NCBI GenBank assembly: GCA_017302355.1
Contig: JAFLDQ010000038.1
Coordinates: forward strand, 1-25,155
Length of the DNA: 25,155 nucleotides
Origin: Dechloromonas sp.
GTDB taxonomy: Bacteria; Pseudomonadota; Gammaproteobacteria; Burkholderiales; Rhodocyclaceae
Direction: 5' to 3'
Positions 7,715-15,723 of this stretch are shown in pieces. The position numbers were made by a program, and so were the translations under genes. Every line of letters starts with the position of its first letter. Positions within the stretch are counted from its first letter, which is position 1. Under the pieces are notes generated by a model. The model saw nothing but the letters and a program-made list of their open reading frames with translations, ran no database searches and was not told the DNA's origin.

Positions 7715-9022
7715 TCAGCCGATCCTGCCGGCAATCACCAGTCGCGCCAGCAGTCCGCCGCCGGGATTGGGCAGCAGTTCGAGCCGTCCATCGTGCAGGC
7801 GGGCGATGCGGTCGACGATGGCGAGACCGAGACCGGTGCCGGTGGCGTTGCTGCGCGCGGTTTCGAGCCGGGTGAAGGGGCGCTTGAGGCGCTCGGTTTC
7901 GCTCTCCGGGATGCCGGCGCCGCGATCGCCGACTTCGATCCAGACTTCGCCCGCCCGCCTCGACATGCGCAACGACACCTCGCCGCCCCCGTATTTGACG
8001 GCGTTGTCGAGCAGGTTGGCGAGCGCCCGGGCCAGCGCGCGCGGGCGCACCGGCAGTTCGGGAAGATCGTCGGCGGTCAGTTCGATCGCCTGGCCGCGCT
8101 GCCGCTGGCGCTCCGCCACGCTGGCGAGCAGGGCGCCAAGGTCGGTCGCGACGGGTTCCTCGCCCAGGTCGGTACGCGCGTAATCCATGAACTGGGCGAT
8201 CACCGCTTCCATCTGCTCGATGTCGGCGACCACCGCCTGCCGCGCCGATTCATCGGCGATGCTCATTTCGGCCTCGAGGCGCAGGCGGGTGAGGGGGGTG
8301 CGCAAGTCGTGCGAGATGCCGGCGAGGACTTCCGAGCGATCCTTTTCGTGCCGTTGCAGATCGGCGGCCATGGCGTTGAAGGCGCCGGCCAGCAGGCGCA
8401 TTTCCTCGGCGCCGGATTCGGCGAGCGGCGCCGGACTCAGCCCGCGCCCGACCACCTTGGCCGAGATGGCGAGGGCCTTGAGCGGCCGGCTGATGCGCGA
8501 GGCGATCAGCCAGGCGACCGCCAGCGCCAGCGCCAGCGCCAGCAGGCCCCAGGTCAGCCAGTGGCCGGCGACACTGCGCATCGCCCGCTCACGCGGCAGG
8601 ATCAGCCAGTATTCATCGTCGTCCTGGTCGTCGAGGCGGAAGCTTACCCAGAACCCGGGAACGCCGTCGACCTCGGCGGCGACCCGGGTGTGCGCTCCGA
8701 GGCGCGCCGCGAGTTCGCGCTGGATCAGGCGGTGGAAGCGGGAATCCGCCATCGCCTCGATGCGGTCTTCAGCCTCGGCGGGCAGGAGGCGAATGCCTTC
8801 GCGGGTGGACAGGTCGTTGAACAGCGCCGGGCGGTTTTCCGGGGCGGCGGCGAAAAGCGCCGCCCGGATCAGGTTGACGGCGGAAGCGGCAAGCTGGGCG
8901 GTCTCCCGGGCGCGCGGCTCGGCTTCGATGTAGCGGAAGAGGCTCAGCCAGGCGGTGGTCGTCAGGATGACGAGGGCTGCCAGCAACAGGAAGGTGCGCG
9001 CCAGCAGCGTGCGCGGGATCAT
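7715..9022 (-). CDS. EnvZ-like sensor histidine kinase
   Basis: This kinase of about 435 residues has transmembrane helices near 10-29 and 155-174 around a periplasmic domain, a HAMP linker (SRISRPLKALAISA), a phospho-acceptor block GISHDLRTPLTRLRLEAEM with H238, and the ATPase motifs NLLDNAVKYGG, GDRGAGIP and GTGLGLAIVDRI. The dimerisation region is very close to EnvZ. An acidic stretch DDQDDDEYW (131-139) lies in the periplasmic part. The start is uncertain: the ATG at 9022 gives a normal N-terminus but has a weak ribosome-binding site, and a GTG at 9091 would add 23 residues. It follows the regulator gene on the same strand. The signal sensed is unknown. Confidence 0.9.
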   Translation of the reverse strand: MIPRTLLARTFLLLAALVILTTTAWLSLFRYIEAEPRARETAQLAASAVNLIRAALFAAAPENRPALFNDLSTREGIRLLPAEAEDRIEAMADSRFHRLIQRELAARLGAHTRVAAEVDGVPGFWVSFRLDDQDDDEYWLILPRERAMRSVAGHWLTWGLLALALALAVAWLIASRISRPLKALAISAKVVGRGLSPAPLAESGAEEMRLLAGAFNAMAADLQRHEKDRSEVLAGISHDLRTPLTRLRLEAEMSIADESARQAVVADIEQMEAVIAQFMDYARTDLGEEPVATDLGALLASVAERQRQRGQAIELTADDLPELPVRPRALARALANLLDNAVKYGGGEVSLRMSRRAGEVWIEVGDRGAGIPESETERLKRPFTRLETARSNATGTGLGLAIVDRIARLHDGRLELLPNPGGGLLARLVIAGRIG

Positions 9023-9152
9023 CCTGGAAACCGCGGTTGGACGCGCCAGCGGGTGCGTAACGCGCTCACCGGTGATCCCCGTCGGCGGCACAGGAGCGGG
9101 TGTGGATGAGGCGCAACAAGGGAATCCCGGCGGTCAACCTCGGTTTCCAGGA

Positions 9153-9878
9153 TCATTGCCGCTCGGCGCCGTCCGGGACGAAGACATAACCGAATCCCCA
9201 GACCGTCTGCAGATAGCGCGGCTGGGCGGGGTCGCTTTCGATCATCTTGCGCAGGCGCGAGACCTGGACGTCGATGGCGCGATCGAACGGCCCCTGCTCG
9301 CGGCCGCGGGCCAGCGCCATCAGCTTGTCACGCGAGAGCGGCTGGCGCGGATGCTGCAGCAGCACCTTGAGCACGGCGAATTCGCCGGTGGTGAGCGGCA
9401 GCAGTTCGTCGCCGCGCCTGAGCGCGCGCGCCGCGAAGTCGACCTCGATGTTGCCGAAGCGAATCGCCGGCTCGTCCGCCTGAGGCGCGCCGGGCGGCGT
9501 CGACGACTGGCGGCGCAGCACGGCATGGACGCGGGCGAGCAGTTCGCGCGGGTTGAACGGCTTGGGCAGGTAGTCGTCGGCGCCCATTTCGAGGCCGACG
9601 ATGCGGTCGACCTCCTCGCCCTTGGCGGTCAGCATGATGATCGGCGTCGTGTCGCCGGTGCCGCGCAGCCGCCGGCAGATGGTCAGGCCATCCTCGCCGG
9701 GCAGCATCAGGTCGAGGACGATCAGGTCGAAATGCTCGCGTGTCCGCAGCTTGTCCATCTGCGGCGCATCGCCGACGGCCTTGACCTCGAAGCCCTGTTC
9801 GCCGAGATAGCGGACCAGCAGGTCGCGCAGGCGACTGTCGTCGTCGACGACGAGAAGACGCTGTTGTCTGTCGTTCAT
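9153..9878 (-). CDS. ompR: OmpR-family response regulator
   Basis: This 241-residue regulator has a receiver domain (acidic pocket D12-D14, phospho-acceptor D56 in IVLDLMLPGEDG, K in LPKPFNPRE) and a C-terminal winged-helix DNA-binding domain. The tail DRAIDVQVSRLRKMIESDP and YLQTVWGFGYVFVPDG is nearly that of OmpR, so orthology to OmpR rather than to another family member is likely. It is transcribed first, with the EnvZ-like kinase downstream. The regulon in this organism is not known; porins are the classic OmpR targets, but the local neighbours (small exported protein, PstS-like) are other candidates. Confidence 0.93.
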   Translation of the reverse strand: MNDRQQRLLVVDDDSRLRDLLVRYLGEQGFEVKAVGDAPQMDKLRTREHFDLIVLDLMLPGEDGLTICRRLRGTGDTTPIIMLTAKGEEVDRIVGLEMGADDYLPKPFNPRELLARVHAVLRRQSSTPPGAPQADEPAIRFGNIEVDFAARALRRGDELLPLTTGEFAVLKVLLQHPRQPLSRDKLMALARGREQGPFDRAIDVQVSRLRKMIESDPAQPRYLQTVWGFGYVFVPDGAERQ

Positions 9879-9923
9879 GGCGTGAAGGATAATCCGGCGG
9901 TCGTGGTGGGCATGCGGGCAATG

Positions 9924-9966
9924 GTAACAAGCTTTTTCAGCGGCGAAGCCGGAAACAAGTTGTTAC
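9924..9966. promoter_or_regulatory. Inverted repeat between ompR-like gene and small exported protein gene
   Basis: GTAACAAGCTT (9924-9934) is matched by the reverse complement of 9957-9966 (GTAACAACTT), with about 22 bases between. It lies in the divergent intergenic region, where a binding site for the adjacent regulator could control both directions. The sequence is also more AT-rich than its surroundings. Function is inferred from position only. Confidence 0.35.
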
Positions 9967-10045
9967 AAAGCGGCCAGCAAGGCGGCTCGCTGCCTTGCCC
10001 GGGTAATGCAAGAATGGAGCCGGGTCAACAAGGAAGGTCGTGAAG

Positions 10046-10357
10046 ATGTCTGCCTGGCGAAGGATCGCGCGTCTGCTGCTCGTGTCGTCAGCCTTTTGGG
10101 CTGGCGCGGGGGCCGTGCACGCACAGATTCCGCCAGACCAGCGCCGCCAGATGCGTCAGGAAATGCGTGAGCAGTGGCGGCAGATGCCGCAGGGCGACCA
10201 CCAGCAGTTCCGCGACGACCGCCGCGGGCAGTGGCGGCAGATGCCGCAGGATGACCGGCAGCGGATGCGCGACGAGATGCGCGGCCACGGTCCTCCGCCC
10301 GGGTATGGCGGCGGAGGCGGCAACGGCGGCCGCGGGCAGCGGGGCGGGTGGCGCTGA
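10046..10357 (+). CDS. Small exported Gln/Arg/Met-rich protein (DUF3106-like)
   Basis: This 103-residue precursor has a signal peptide (residues 1-26, RRIARLLLV... to VHA before QIPP). The mature part contains two near-identical decapeptides, EQWRQMPQGD (42-51) and GQWRQMPQDD (61-70), in a helical Arg/Gln/Met-rich context, then a Gly-rich tail (GGGGGNGGRGQRGG). The style resembles DUF3106 and, more loosely, Spy/CpxP-type periplasmic proteins with repeated short helices. The ATG at 10046 has AAGGAAGG 8 bases upstream; the GTG at 10040 is too close to it. It is divergent from the OmpR-like gene, which hints at regulation by it. Function unknown. Confidence 0.7.
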   Translation: MSAWRRIARLLLVSSAFWAGAGAVHAQIPPDQRRQMRQEMREQWRQMPQGDHQQFRDDRRGQWRQMPQDDRQRMRDEMRGHGPPPGYGGGGGNGGRGQRGGWR

Positions 10358-10378
10358 ACGGTGGCGGCGCCGCTCCGG

Positions 10379-10384
10379 TAGAAT
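10379..10384 (+). promoter_or_regulatory. Predicted -10 element of tsaB-rimI-udg operon
   Basis: TAGAAT lies 7 bases before the tsaB ATG in the context CCGGTAGAATGCC, closely similar to CGGGTAAAATGCA before ygiQ. No good -35 is visible and there is no strong Shine-Dalgarno, so a leaderless transcript is suggested. Confidence 0.4.
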
Positions 10385-10391
10385 GCCGGGG

Positions 10392-11081
10392 ATGAAGATC
10401 CTGGCCATCGAGACGTCTACGGATTCCGGCACCTGCGCCTTGTGGTGGGACGGCGCGCTCGCCGAGCGGATCTGCCCGCCCGGGCGTCCGCATTCGGAAA
10501 CGCTGCTGCCGCTGCTCGGGGGTTTGCTGGCCGACGCCGGAATCGGCTTCCATCGCCTCGACGGGATCGCCTTCGGCGCCGGCCCCGGCGCCTTTACCGG
10601 GCTTCGCGTGGCCTGCGCCGTCGCCCAAGGGCTGGCGGTCGGCGCCGATCTGCCGCTGGCGCCGGTCTGCGGACTCGAGGCGATGGCGGAGAGCGTCGGC
10701 GAGGACCGCGTTTTCGGCCTGCTCGACGCGCGCATGGGCGAGGTCTACGCGGCGGCGTACGAACTGCGCGGCGCCGGCCGTGAACTGCTCGGGGACATTC
10801 GCCTCGGGCTTCCCGCCGTGCTCGAACTGCCGGCTGGAGAAGGCTGGGTCGCCTGCGGCAACGCGCCAGCGGTGTATCCGGCGCTTGCCGGGCGCTTGCT
10901 GGACGCCGGCATTCGTCTGCTGCCGGCGATCGTGCCGCAAGCCGGCGCGGTCGCGCGGCTGGCCGCGGGCCGTCTGCAGCGGGGCGGCGGCATCGATCCG
11001 GCGCTGGCGGCGCCGCTCTACATCCGCGACAAGGTGGCCAGGACGATCGGCGAGCGTCTCGGCGGCGGAGGCAGGGCGTGA
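10392..11081 (+). CDS. tsaB: tRNA t6A37 synthesis protein TsaB
   Basis: This 229-residue protein of the ASKHA fold begins MKILAIETSTDSGTCALW and carries FGAGPGAFTGLRVACAVAQG (residues 61-80), the TsaB signature. It partners TsaD and TsaE to install threonylcarbamoyladenosine at position 37 of ANN-decoding tRNAs; TsaB itself is not catalytic. The ATG at 10392 matches the family start. An ATG three codons upstream and a longer open frame from 10167 are not supported by conservation. The stop overlaps the GTG start of rimI (GTGA), the usual tsaB-rimI pairing. Confidence 0.95.
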   Translation: MKILAIETSTDSGTCALWWDGALAERICPPGRPHSETLLPLLGGLLADAGIGFHRLDGIAFGAGPGAFTGLRVACAVAQGLAVGADLPLAPVCGLEAMAESVGEDRVFGLLDARMGEVYAAAYELRGAGRELLGDIRLGLPAVLELPAGEGWVACGNAPAVYPALAGRLLDAGIRLLPAIVPQAGAVARLAAGRLQRGGGIDPALAAPLYIRDKVARTIGERLGGGGRA

Positions 11082-11536
11082 CGCCGGCCGGACTGCCCGA
11101 AATCTCCCGGATGACGGTCGACGACCTCGATGCGGTGGTCGCGCTCGAGGCTTCGTTGCAGGATTTTCCCTGGTCGCGCGGCAACTTTGCCGACTCGCTG
11201 GCGGCCGGCCACGACATGCGGGTTCTCCGGCTGGGCGGCGACGTCGCCGGCTTTTCCGTATTCCTGTCGATCGTCGACGAGGCGCATCTGCTGGACATCG
11301 GCGTCGACCGGCGCCATCAGCGCCAGGGGCATGGCGGCCGCCTGCTGCAACAGGTCAGCGAAGCCGCGCGCGCCGGCGGCGCGGTGCGAATGCTGCTGGA
11401 AGTGCGGCCGGCGAACACGCAGGCGATCGCCTTCTATCGGGGTTTCGGCTTCGCGCAGATCGGCGTGCGCCGCGGCTATTATCCGGCGGCGGCCGGGCGC
11501 GAGGATGCGCTGGTACTTGGAATGGAACTGCGATGA
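11078..11536 (+). CDS. rimI: Ribosomal protein S18-alanine N-acetyltransferase RimI
   Basis: This 152-residue GNAT acetyltransferase has the acetyl-CoA loop VDRRHQRQGHGGRLL (76-90), EVRPANTQAIAFYRGFGF (108-125) and the RimI-type end GVRRGYYPAAAGREDALVLGMEL. RimI acetylates the N-terminal alanine of S18 using acetyl-CoA. It begins at a GTG that overlaps the tsaB stop, and its own stop overlaps the next ATG (ATGA). The N-terminus is about 10 residues longer than the shortest family members. Confidence 0.93.
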   Translation: MTPAGLPEISRMTVDDLDAVVALEASLQDFPWSRGNFADSLAAGHDMRVLRLGGDVAGFSVFLSIVDEAHLLDIGVDRRHQRQGHGGRLLQQVSEAARAGGAVRMLLEVRPANTQAIAFYRGFGFAQIGVRRGYYPAAAGREDALVLGMELR

Positions 11537-12291
11537 GCCTGACCCGCGAACAGATCCTGGCCGAAATGGGAATCACGCCCGTCTGGCGCCAGCGCGCGGC
11601 GGTCCCGACAGGCCTGCCGGGGGAACCGGCGGCGGCAGCGCCGGTCACCCCATCCGCCACCAGCGCCGCCAGCGCCGCCCCGGCCAGCAAGGCGGTTGCG
11701 GTCGACGCCCTGAACTGGCCCGATCTCGCGGCCGCCGTCGCCGCTTGCAGGGCCTGTCCGCTGTGCGGGCAGCGCCGCCAGGCGGTGCTCGGCGTCGGCG
11801 ATCTCGACCCGGACTGGCTGTTCATCGGCGAGGGGCCGGGAGCCGAGGAGGATGTCAAGGGCGAGCCTTTCGTCGGGCAGGCCGGCAAGCTGCTCGACAA
11901 CATGCTCGCGGCGCTCGGGATCGCCCGTGGCGACAAGGTCTATATCGGCAACGCGGTCAAGTGCCGGCCGCCCGGCAACCGCACGCCCGAGGCGGCGGAG
12001 ATGGCCGCCTGCCGGCCCTGGCTGGAGCGCCAGATCGCCTTGCTGCGGCCGAAGGTGATCGTCCTGCTGGGCAAGGCCGCGGTGCATTCGCTGCTGCATG
12101 ACGACAAGTCGCTCGCCTCGCTGCGCGGCAGGCGGTTCGAATATCAGGGTATTCCGGTGATCGTCACCTACCACCCGGCCTATCTGCTGCGCAATCTGCC
12201 GGAAAAGGCCAGGGCCTGGGAGGATCTGCTCTTCGCCCGGCGCTGCCTGCGCGAGTCCAAGGCTGCCGGCGGCGGGGAACCGCCCGCTTAG
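11533..12291 (+). CDS. Family 4 uracil-DNA glycosylase (iron-sulfur type)
   Basis: This 252-residue protein removes uracil from DNA in base-excision repair. The catalytic domain (from about 60) has GEGPGAEEDVKGEPFVGQAG (99-118) and HPAYLLR (214-220). Four cysteines, C72, C75, C144 and C160, have the spacing of the 4Fe-4S ligands of family 4 enzymes (16 between the last pair). An N-terminal peptide (SLTREQILAEMGITPVWRQR) joined by an Ala/Pro-rich linker (31-55) precedes the domain; it may be an interaction motif. It starts in the rimI stop and ends by overlapping the lplT stop by 4 bases on the other strand. Confidence 0.93.
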   Translation: MSLTREQILAEMGITPVWRQRAAVPTGLPGEPAAAAPVTPSATSAASAAPASKAVAVDALNWPDLAAAVAACRACPLCGQRRQAVLGVGDLDPDWLFIGEGPGAEEDVKGEPFVGQAGKLLDNMLAALGIARGDKVYIGNAVKCRPPGNRTPEAAEMAACRPWLERQIALLRPKVIVLLGKAAVHSLLHDDKSLASLRGRRFEYQGIPVIVTYHPAYLLRNLPEKARAWEDLLFARRCLRESKAAGGGEPPA

Positions 12292-13553
12292 TGGTGGGCG
12301 CTGTCGTCGAGGTGGCGGACGTCGTCATGGGCGCGCTGGTTGGCGCGATGGCGCTGGCGGATCATGTACATGAGCCCGCTGACGCAGAGCCCGAACAGGG
12401 TCACCACGATGTAGATCGAAACCTCCATCCGGATCATCAGGTAGTACAGCCCGGTCATGAGCAGGATCGACAGGTTCTCGTTGAAGTTCTGCACGGCGAT
12501 CGAGTGGCCGGCGCCCATCAGGATGTGACCGCGGTGCTGGAGCAGCGCGTTCATCGGCACGACGAAGAACCCCGAGAGGGCGCCGATCAGGATCAGCAGC
12601 GGCACGGCGAGCCAGACCTCGCGCACGAAGTTCATGGTCAGCACGATCAGCCCCATCGCGATGCCCAGCGGAATGACCCGGACCGACTTGCGCAGGGTGA
12701 TGAGTCTTGCCGCGACGATGGCGCCGATCGCCACCCCGACGGCGACGACACCCTGGAGCATCGACGACTTCGACAGGTCGAGCCCGAGCGCGACCTCCGC
12801 CCATTTGATGACGATGAACTGGAGCGTGGCGCCCGCCCCCCAGAACAGCGTGGTGACGGCGAGCGAGATCTGCCCCAGGCGGTCGCGCCAGAGCAGGCTG
12901 AAGCAGTGCTTGAACTCGCGGGCGAGGTAGTAGGGGTTCTTCTTGAGCGGCTTGTGATCGACTCCGGTGTCCGGCACGTAGAGGTTGAACAGCGCGGCGA
13001 CCACGTAGAGAACGCCGACGATCGAGATCGACATCTCGACCGGGGTGTTGATCCCGGTGTCGATCAGCGGGACATCGAACGACAGCAGCATGTGGGCGAT
13101 GTCGGGCTTGATCAGCATGCCGCCGATGACGACGCCGAGGATGATGGCGCCGACGGTCAGCCCCTCGATCCAGCCGTTGGCGACGACCAGCAGGCGGTGC
13201 GGCAGGTATTCGGTGAGGATGCCGTACTTGGCCGGCGAGTAGGCGGCGGCGCCGAGGCCGACGACGGCATAGGCGACCAGCGGGTGGGCGCCGAAGAACA
13301 TCATGCTGCAGCCGACGATCTTGATCGCGTTGCTGATGAACATGACCCGCCACTTCGGCATCGAGTCGGCGAAGGCGCCGACGAACGCGGCGAGCGCGAC
13401 GTACGAAACCGTGAAGAAGGTCTTGAGCAGGGGCTCGTATTCGGATGGCGCGTGCAGCTCGCGCAGGGCGGCGATGGCGGCGATGAGCAGGGCGTTGTCG
13501 GCCAGCGCGGAGAAGAACTGCGCCGCCATGATGATGTAGAAGCCGAAAGGCAC
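12288..13553 (-). CDS. lplT: Lysophospholipid transporter LplT (MFS)
   Basis: This 421-residue major-facilitator protein has about 12 hydrophobic segments. The N-terminus FYIIMAAQFFSALADNALLI matches LplT (AQFxSALADNALL), and the internal LGAAAYSPAKYGILTEYLP block is also characteristic. LplT flips lysophospholipids across the inner membrane for re-acylation by Aas; no aas gene or fused acyltransferase is seen here. The GTG at 13553 with AAGGG upstream places the conserved N-terminus correctly; an ATG at 13613 would add 20 unconserved residues. The C-terminus is His/Asp-rich (HDDVRHLDDSAHH). Confidence 0.9.
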   Translation of the reverse strand: MPFGFYIIMAAQFFSALADNALLIAAIAALRELHAPSEYEPLLKTFFTVSYVALAAFVGAFADSMPKWRVMFISNAIKIVGCSMMFFGAHPLVAYAVVGLGAAAYSPAKYGILTEYLPHRLLVVANGWIEGLTVGAIILGVVIGGMLIKPDIAHMLLSFDVPLIDTGINTPVEMSISIVGVLYVVAALFNLYVPDTGVDHKPLKKNPYYLAREFKHCFSLLWRDRLGQISLAVTTLFWGAGATLQFIVIKWAEVALGLDLSKSSMLQGVVAVGVAIGAIVAARLITLRKSVRVIPLGIAMGLIVLTMNFVREVWLAVPLLILIGALSGFFVVPMNALLQHRGHILMGAGHSIAVQNFNENLSILLMTGLYYLMIRMEVSIYIVVTLFGLCVSGLMYMIRQRHRANQRAHDDVRHLDDSAHH

Positions 13554-13729
13554 TTGCGCCCTTGTGTCGTTATGTTGCTTTGGCCGCAGGTTATACCACG
13601 GAATCCCGGTCACGCAAGGCGGCGGCCGGCGCGGTCGACACCGGAAAGCGGCCGTTTTTCGGGGCCCGGGTGGCTAGCAGGCCGCCTCTTGTGTTTGAAT
13701 AGCGGGCGCGACCCACAGGGAGAAATACA

Positions 13730-14632
13730 ATGGCGGACCGCCGTCTGCAGGTCTTTCATGCCGTAGCGGAACATCTCAGCTTCACGCGGGCGGCCGAGGC
13801 CCTGTTCATGACCCAGCCGGCGGTCACCTTCCAGATCAGGCAGCTCGAGGAGCAATACGACACCCGCTTCTTCGAGCGCCGGCATGGAAGCATCGCGCTG
13901 ACTCCGGCCGGCGAACTGGCGTTCTCCTATGCGCGACGCATCCTCGGCCTCGCCGGCGAAATGGATACGCGGCTTGGCGAAATGACCGGCGAGGTGCGCG
14001 GAGTGCTGCCGGTCGGAGCCAGCGCCATGATCGCCGAATGCCTGATGCCCGGGGTGCTGGCCGGCTTCAACGCGCGCCACCCTCAGGTCAGGCTGCGCGT
14101 CTTCGTTGCCGGCTCGGACGAGATCGCCGGGCGCGTCGCCGGCCACACCGTCGCCGTCGGGCTGACCGAGGCGGCAGCGCGGCAGCCCGGGCTGAGCTCC
14201 GACATCTGCCGCGACGACGAGTTCGCCGTGATCTGCGCCCCCGGTTATCCCCTGGCCGGACTGAAGAAGGCCGGGCCGCGCGTGCTGGCCGACCACGAAT
14301 ACCTGTCGCGCGAGCCGGGATCGGCAACACGGGAGATCGTCGACGCGTACTTCCGGGACAACCGGGTGCCGCCCGAGAAGCTGAAGACGCAGATGGAACT
14401 TGGCAGCCCGGAGACGCTCAAGGCCGTGGTCGCGACCGGGCTCGGGTTCGCGATCATGGCGCGCGCCCTGGTCGCGCGGGAGGTGCAGCTCGGAACGCTG
14501 GTGGCGATTCGCCTCCATCCGCCCCTGCGGCGCAAGGTGTACCTGATCCAGCCGGAAGACCGCTTCCGCTCGCGGCTGGTCACCACCTTTGTCCAGTTCA
14601 CCCGCCGCCAACTCAAGGATCTCGCTTCATGA
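13730..14632 (+). CDS. LysR-family transcriptional regulator (CysL-like)
   Basis: This 300-residue LTTR has an N-terminal winged HTH (LQVFHAVAEHLSFTRAAEALFMTQPAVTFQ... region, residues 6-60) and a periplasmic-binding-protein-type effector domain. The overall form resembles the CysL/CbbR-like subgroup; the ligand is not known. The ATG follows GGGAG by a normal distance. It is divergent from lplT (about 176 bases apart) and its stop overlaps the alr start as ATGA, so the regulator is the first gene of the alr-radA operon, an uncommon arrangement since most LTTRs are transcribed divergently from their targets. Confidence 0.9.
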   Translation: MADRRLQVFHAVAEHLSFTRAAEALFMTQPAVTFQIRQLEEQYDTRFFERRHGSIALTPAGELAFSYARRILGLAGEMDTRLGEMTGEVRGVLPVGASAMIAECLMPGVLAGFNARHPQVRLRVFVAGSDEIAGRVAGHTVAVGLTEAAARQPGLSSDICRDDEFAVICAPGYPLAGLKKAGPRVLADHEYLSREPGSATREIVDAYFRDNRVPPEKLKTQMELGSPETLKAVVATGLGFAIMARALVAREVQLGTLVAIRLHPPLRRKVYLIQPEDRFRSRLVTTFVQFTRRQLKDLAS

Positions 14633-15723
14633 CCATCTCGCGACCGATCCGCGCGCGCATTTCAGGCGCGGCGCTCCTGCACAACTATCGCCTGGCCAGG
14701 ACGCTGGCTCCGCGGGCCAGGGCGTGGGCGGTGATCAAGGCCGATGCCTACGGCCACGGCCAGTGGCGGGCGGTCGAGACGCTGCGCGGGGAGGCGGACG
14801 GCTTTGCCGTTCTCGAATGCGACAACGCCGTGGAACTGCGTCTGGCCGGCGTCCGCCAGCCGATCCTGCTCCTCGAGGGGATCTTCAGCGCGCGCGACGC
14901 GCGGGCCGTGGCGAAACACGGCCTGACCACCGTCGTCCATTGCCTGGAACAGATCGAACTGCTGATGACCGCGGTTCCCCGGGGTTCGCCGCTGGCGATC
15001 CACCTCAAGCTCAATACGGGAATGAACCGGCTGGGGCTGGGTGCGGTCGACCTCGCCAGGGCGCGCGAAATGCTGTCCCGAGCCGGCAACGTCAGCGTGA
15101 CGATGATGACCCATTTCGCCGAAGCCGACGGCGGACGCGGCGTCGATGAGCAGCTGGCGCGCTTTTCGGCGATGACCGCCGGCTGGACGGGGCCGGTCAG
15201 CCTGGCCAACTCGGCGGCCCTGTTGCGCTTCCCGCGGACCCATGGCGACTGGGTGCGGCCGGGCATCATGCTTTACGGTTCGAGTCCCTTCGCCGATTGC
15301 ACCGCCGAAGACCTTGGGCTGCGGGCGGTGATGACGCTCGAAAGCGAGATCATCGCCGTGCAGCAACTGGTTCCGGGAGATCGGGTCGGCTATGGCGGGA
15401 CCTTCGTCGCCGGGCGCCCGATGCGCATCGGCATCGTCGCCTGCGGCTACGCCGACGGCTATCCGCGCCACGCCGGCAGCGGGACGCCGATCGCCGTGGC
15501 CGGCCGGCGCACGGCGACGGTCGGACGGGTGTCGATGGACATGCTCGCCTGCGACCTGACCGGCATCCCGCAGGCCGGGATCGGCGCGCCGGTCACGCTG
15601 TGGGGCGACGGTCCGGCCGGTTGCGTGGCGGCCGACGAGGTCGCGGCGGCGGCCGGCACCATCGCCTACGAACTGTTCTGCGCGCTGGCCCCGCGGGTGC
15701 CGGTTGCGGTCGACGGCGAATAA
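14629..15723 (+). CDS. alr: Alanine racemase
   Basis: This 364-residue PLP enzyme interconverts L- and D-alanine for peptidoglycan synthesis. The PLP lysine is K37 in VIKADAYGHG, and LKLNTGMNRLG, WVRPGIMLYG and the catalytic-tyrosine loop DRVGYGGTF are present, as are ACGYADGYPR and VGRVSMDM. The ATG overlaps the lysR stop. Its TAA is directly followed by the radA ATG without a spacer. The alr-radA pairing is common in betaproteobacteria. Length is normal and no defect is seen. Confidence 0.96.
   Translation: MTISRPIRARISGAALLHNYRLARTLAPRARAWAVIKADAYGHGQWRAVETLRGEADGFAVLECDNAVELRLAGVRQPILLLEGIFSARDARAVAKHGLTTVVHCLEQIELLMTAVPRGSPLAIHLKLNTGMNRLGLGAVDLARAREMLSRAGNVSVTMMTHFAEADGGRGVDEQLARFSAMTAGWTGPVSLANSAALLRFPRTHGDWVRPGIMLYGSSPFADCTAEDLGLRAVMTLESEIIAVQQLVPGDRVGYGGTFVAGRPMRIGIVACGYADGYPRHAGSGTPIAVAGRRTATVGRVSMDMLACDLTGIPQAGIGAPVTLWGDGPAGCVAADEVAAAAGTIAYELFCALAPRVPVAVDGE

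Noticed and set aside
7793..9109. 438-codon plus-strand ORF
   Set aside because: It is antisense to the histidine kinase, with no recognisable motif.
12291..13766. 491-codon plus-strand ORF
   Set aside because: It is antisense to lplT; the Asp/Gln/His-rich translation is typical of a reverse frame of a membrane protein gene.
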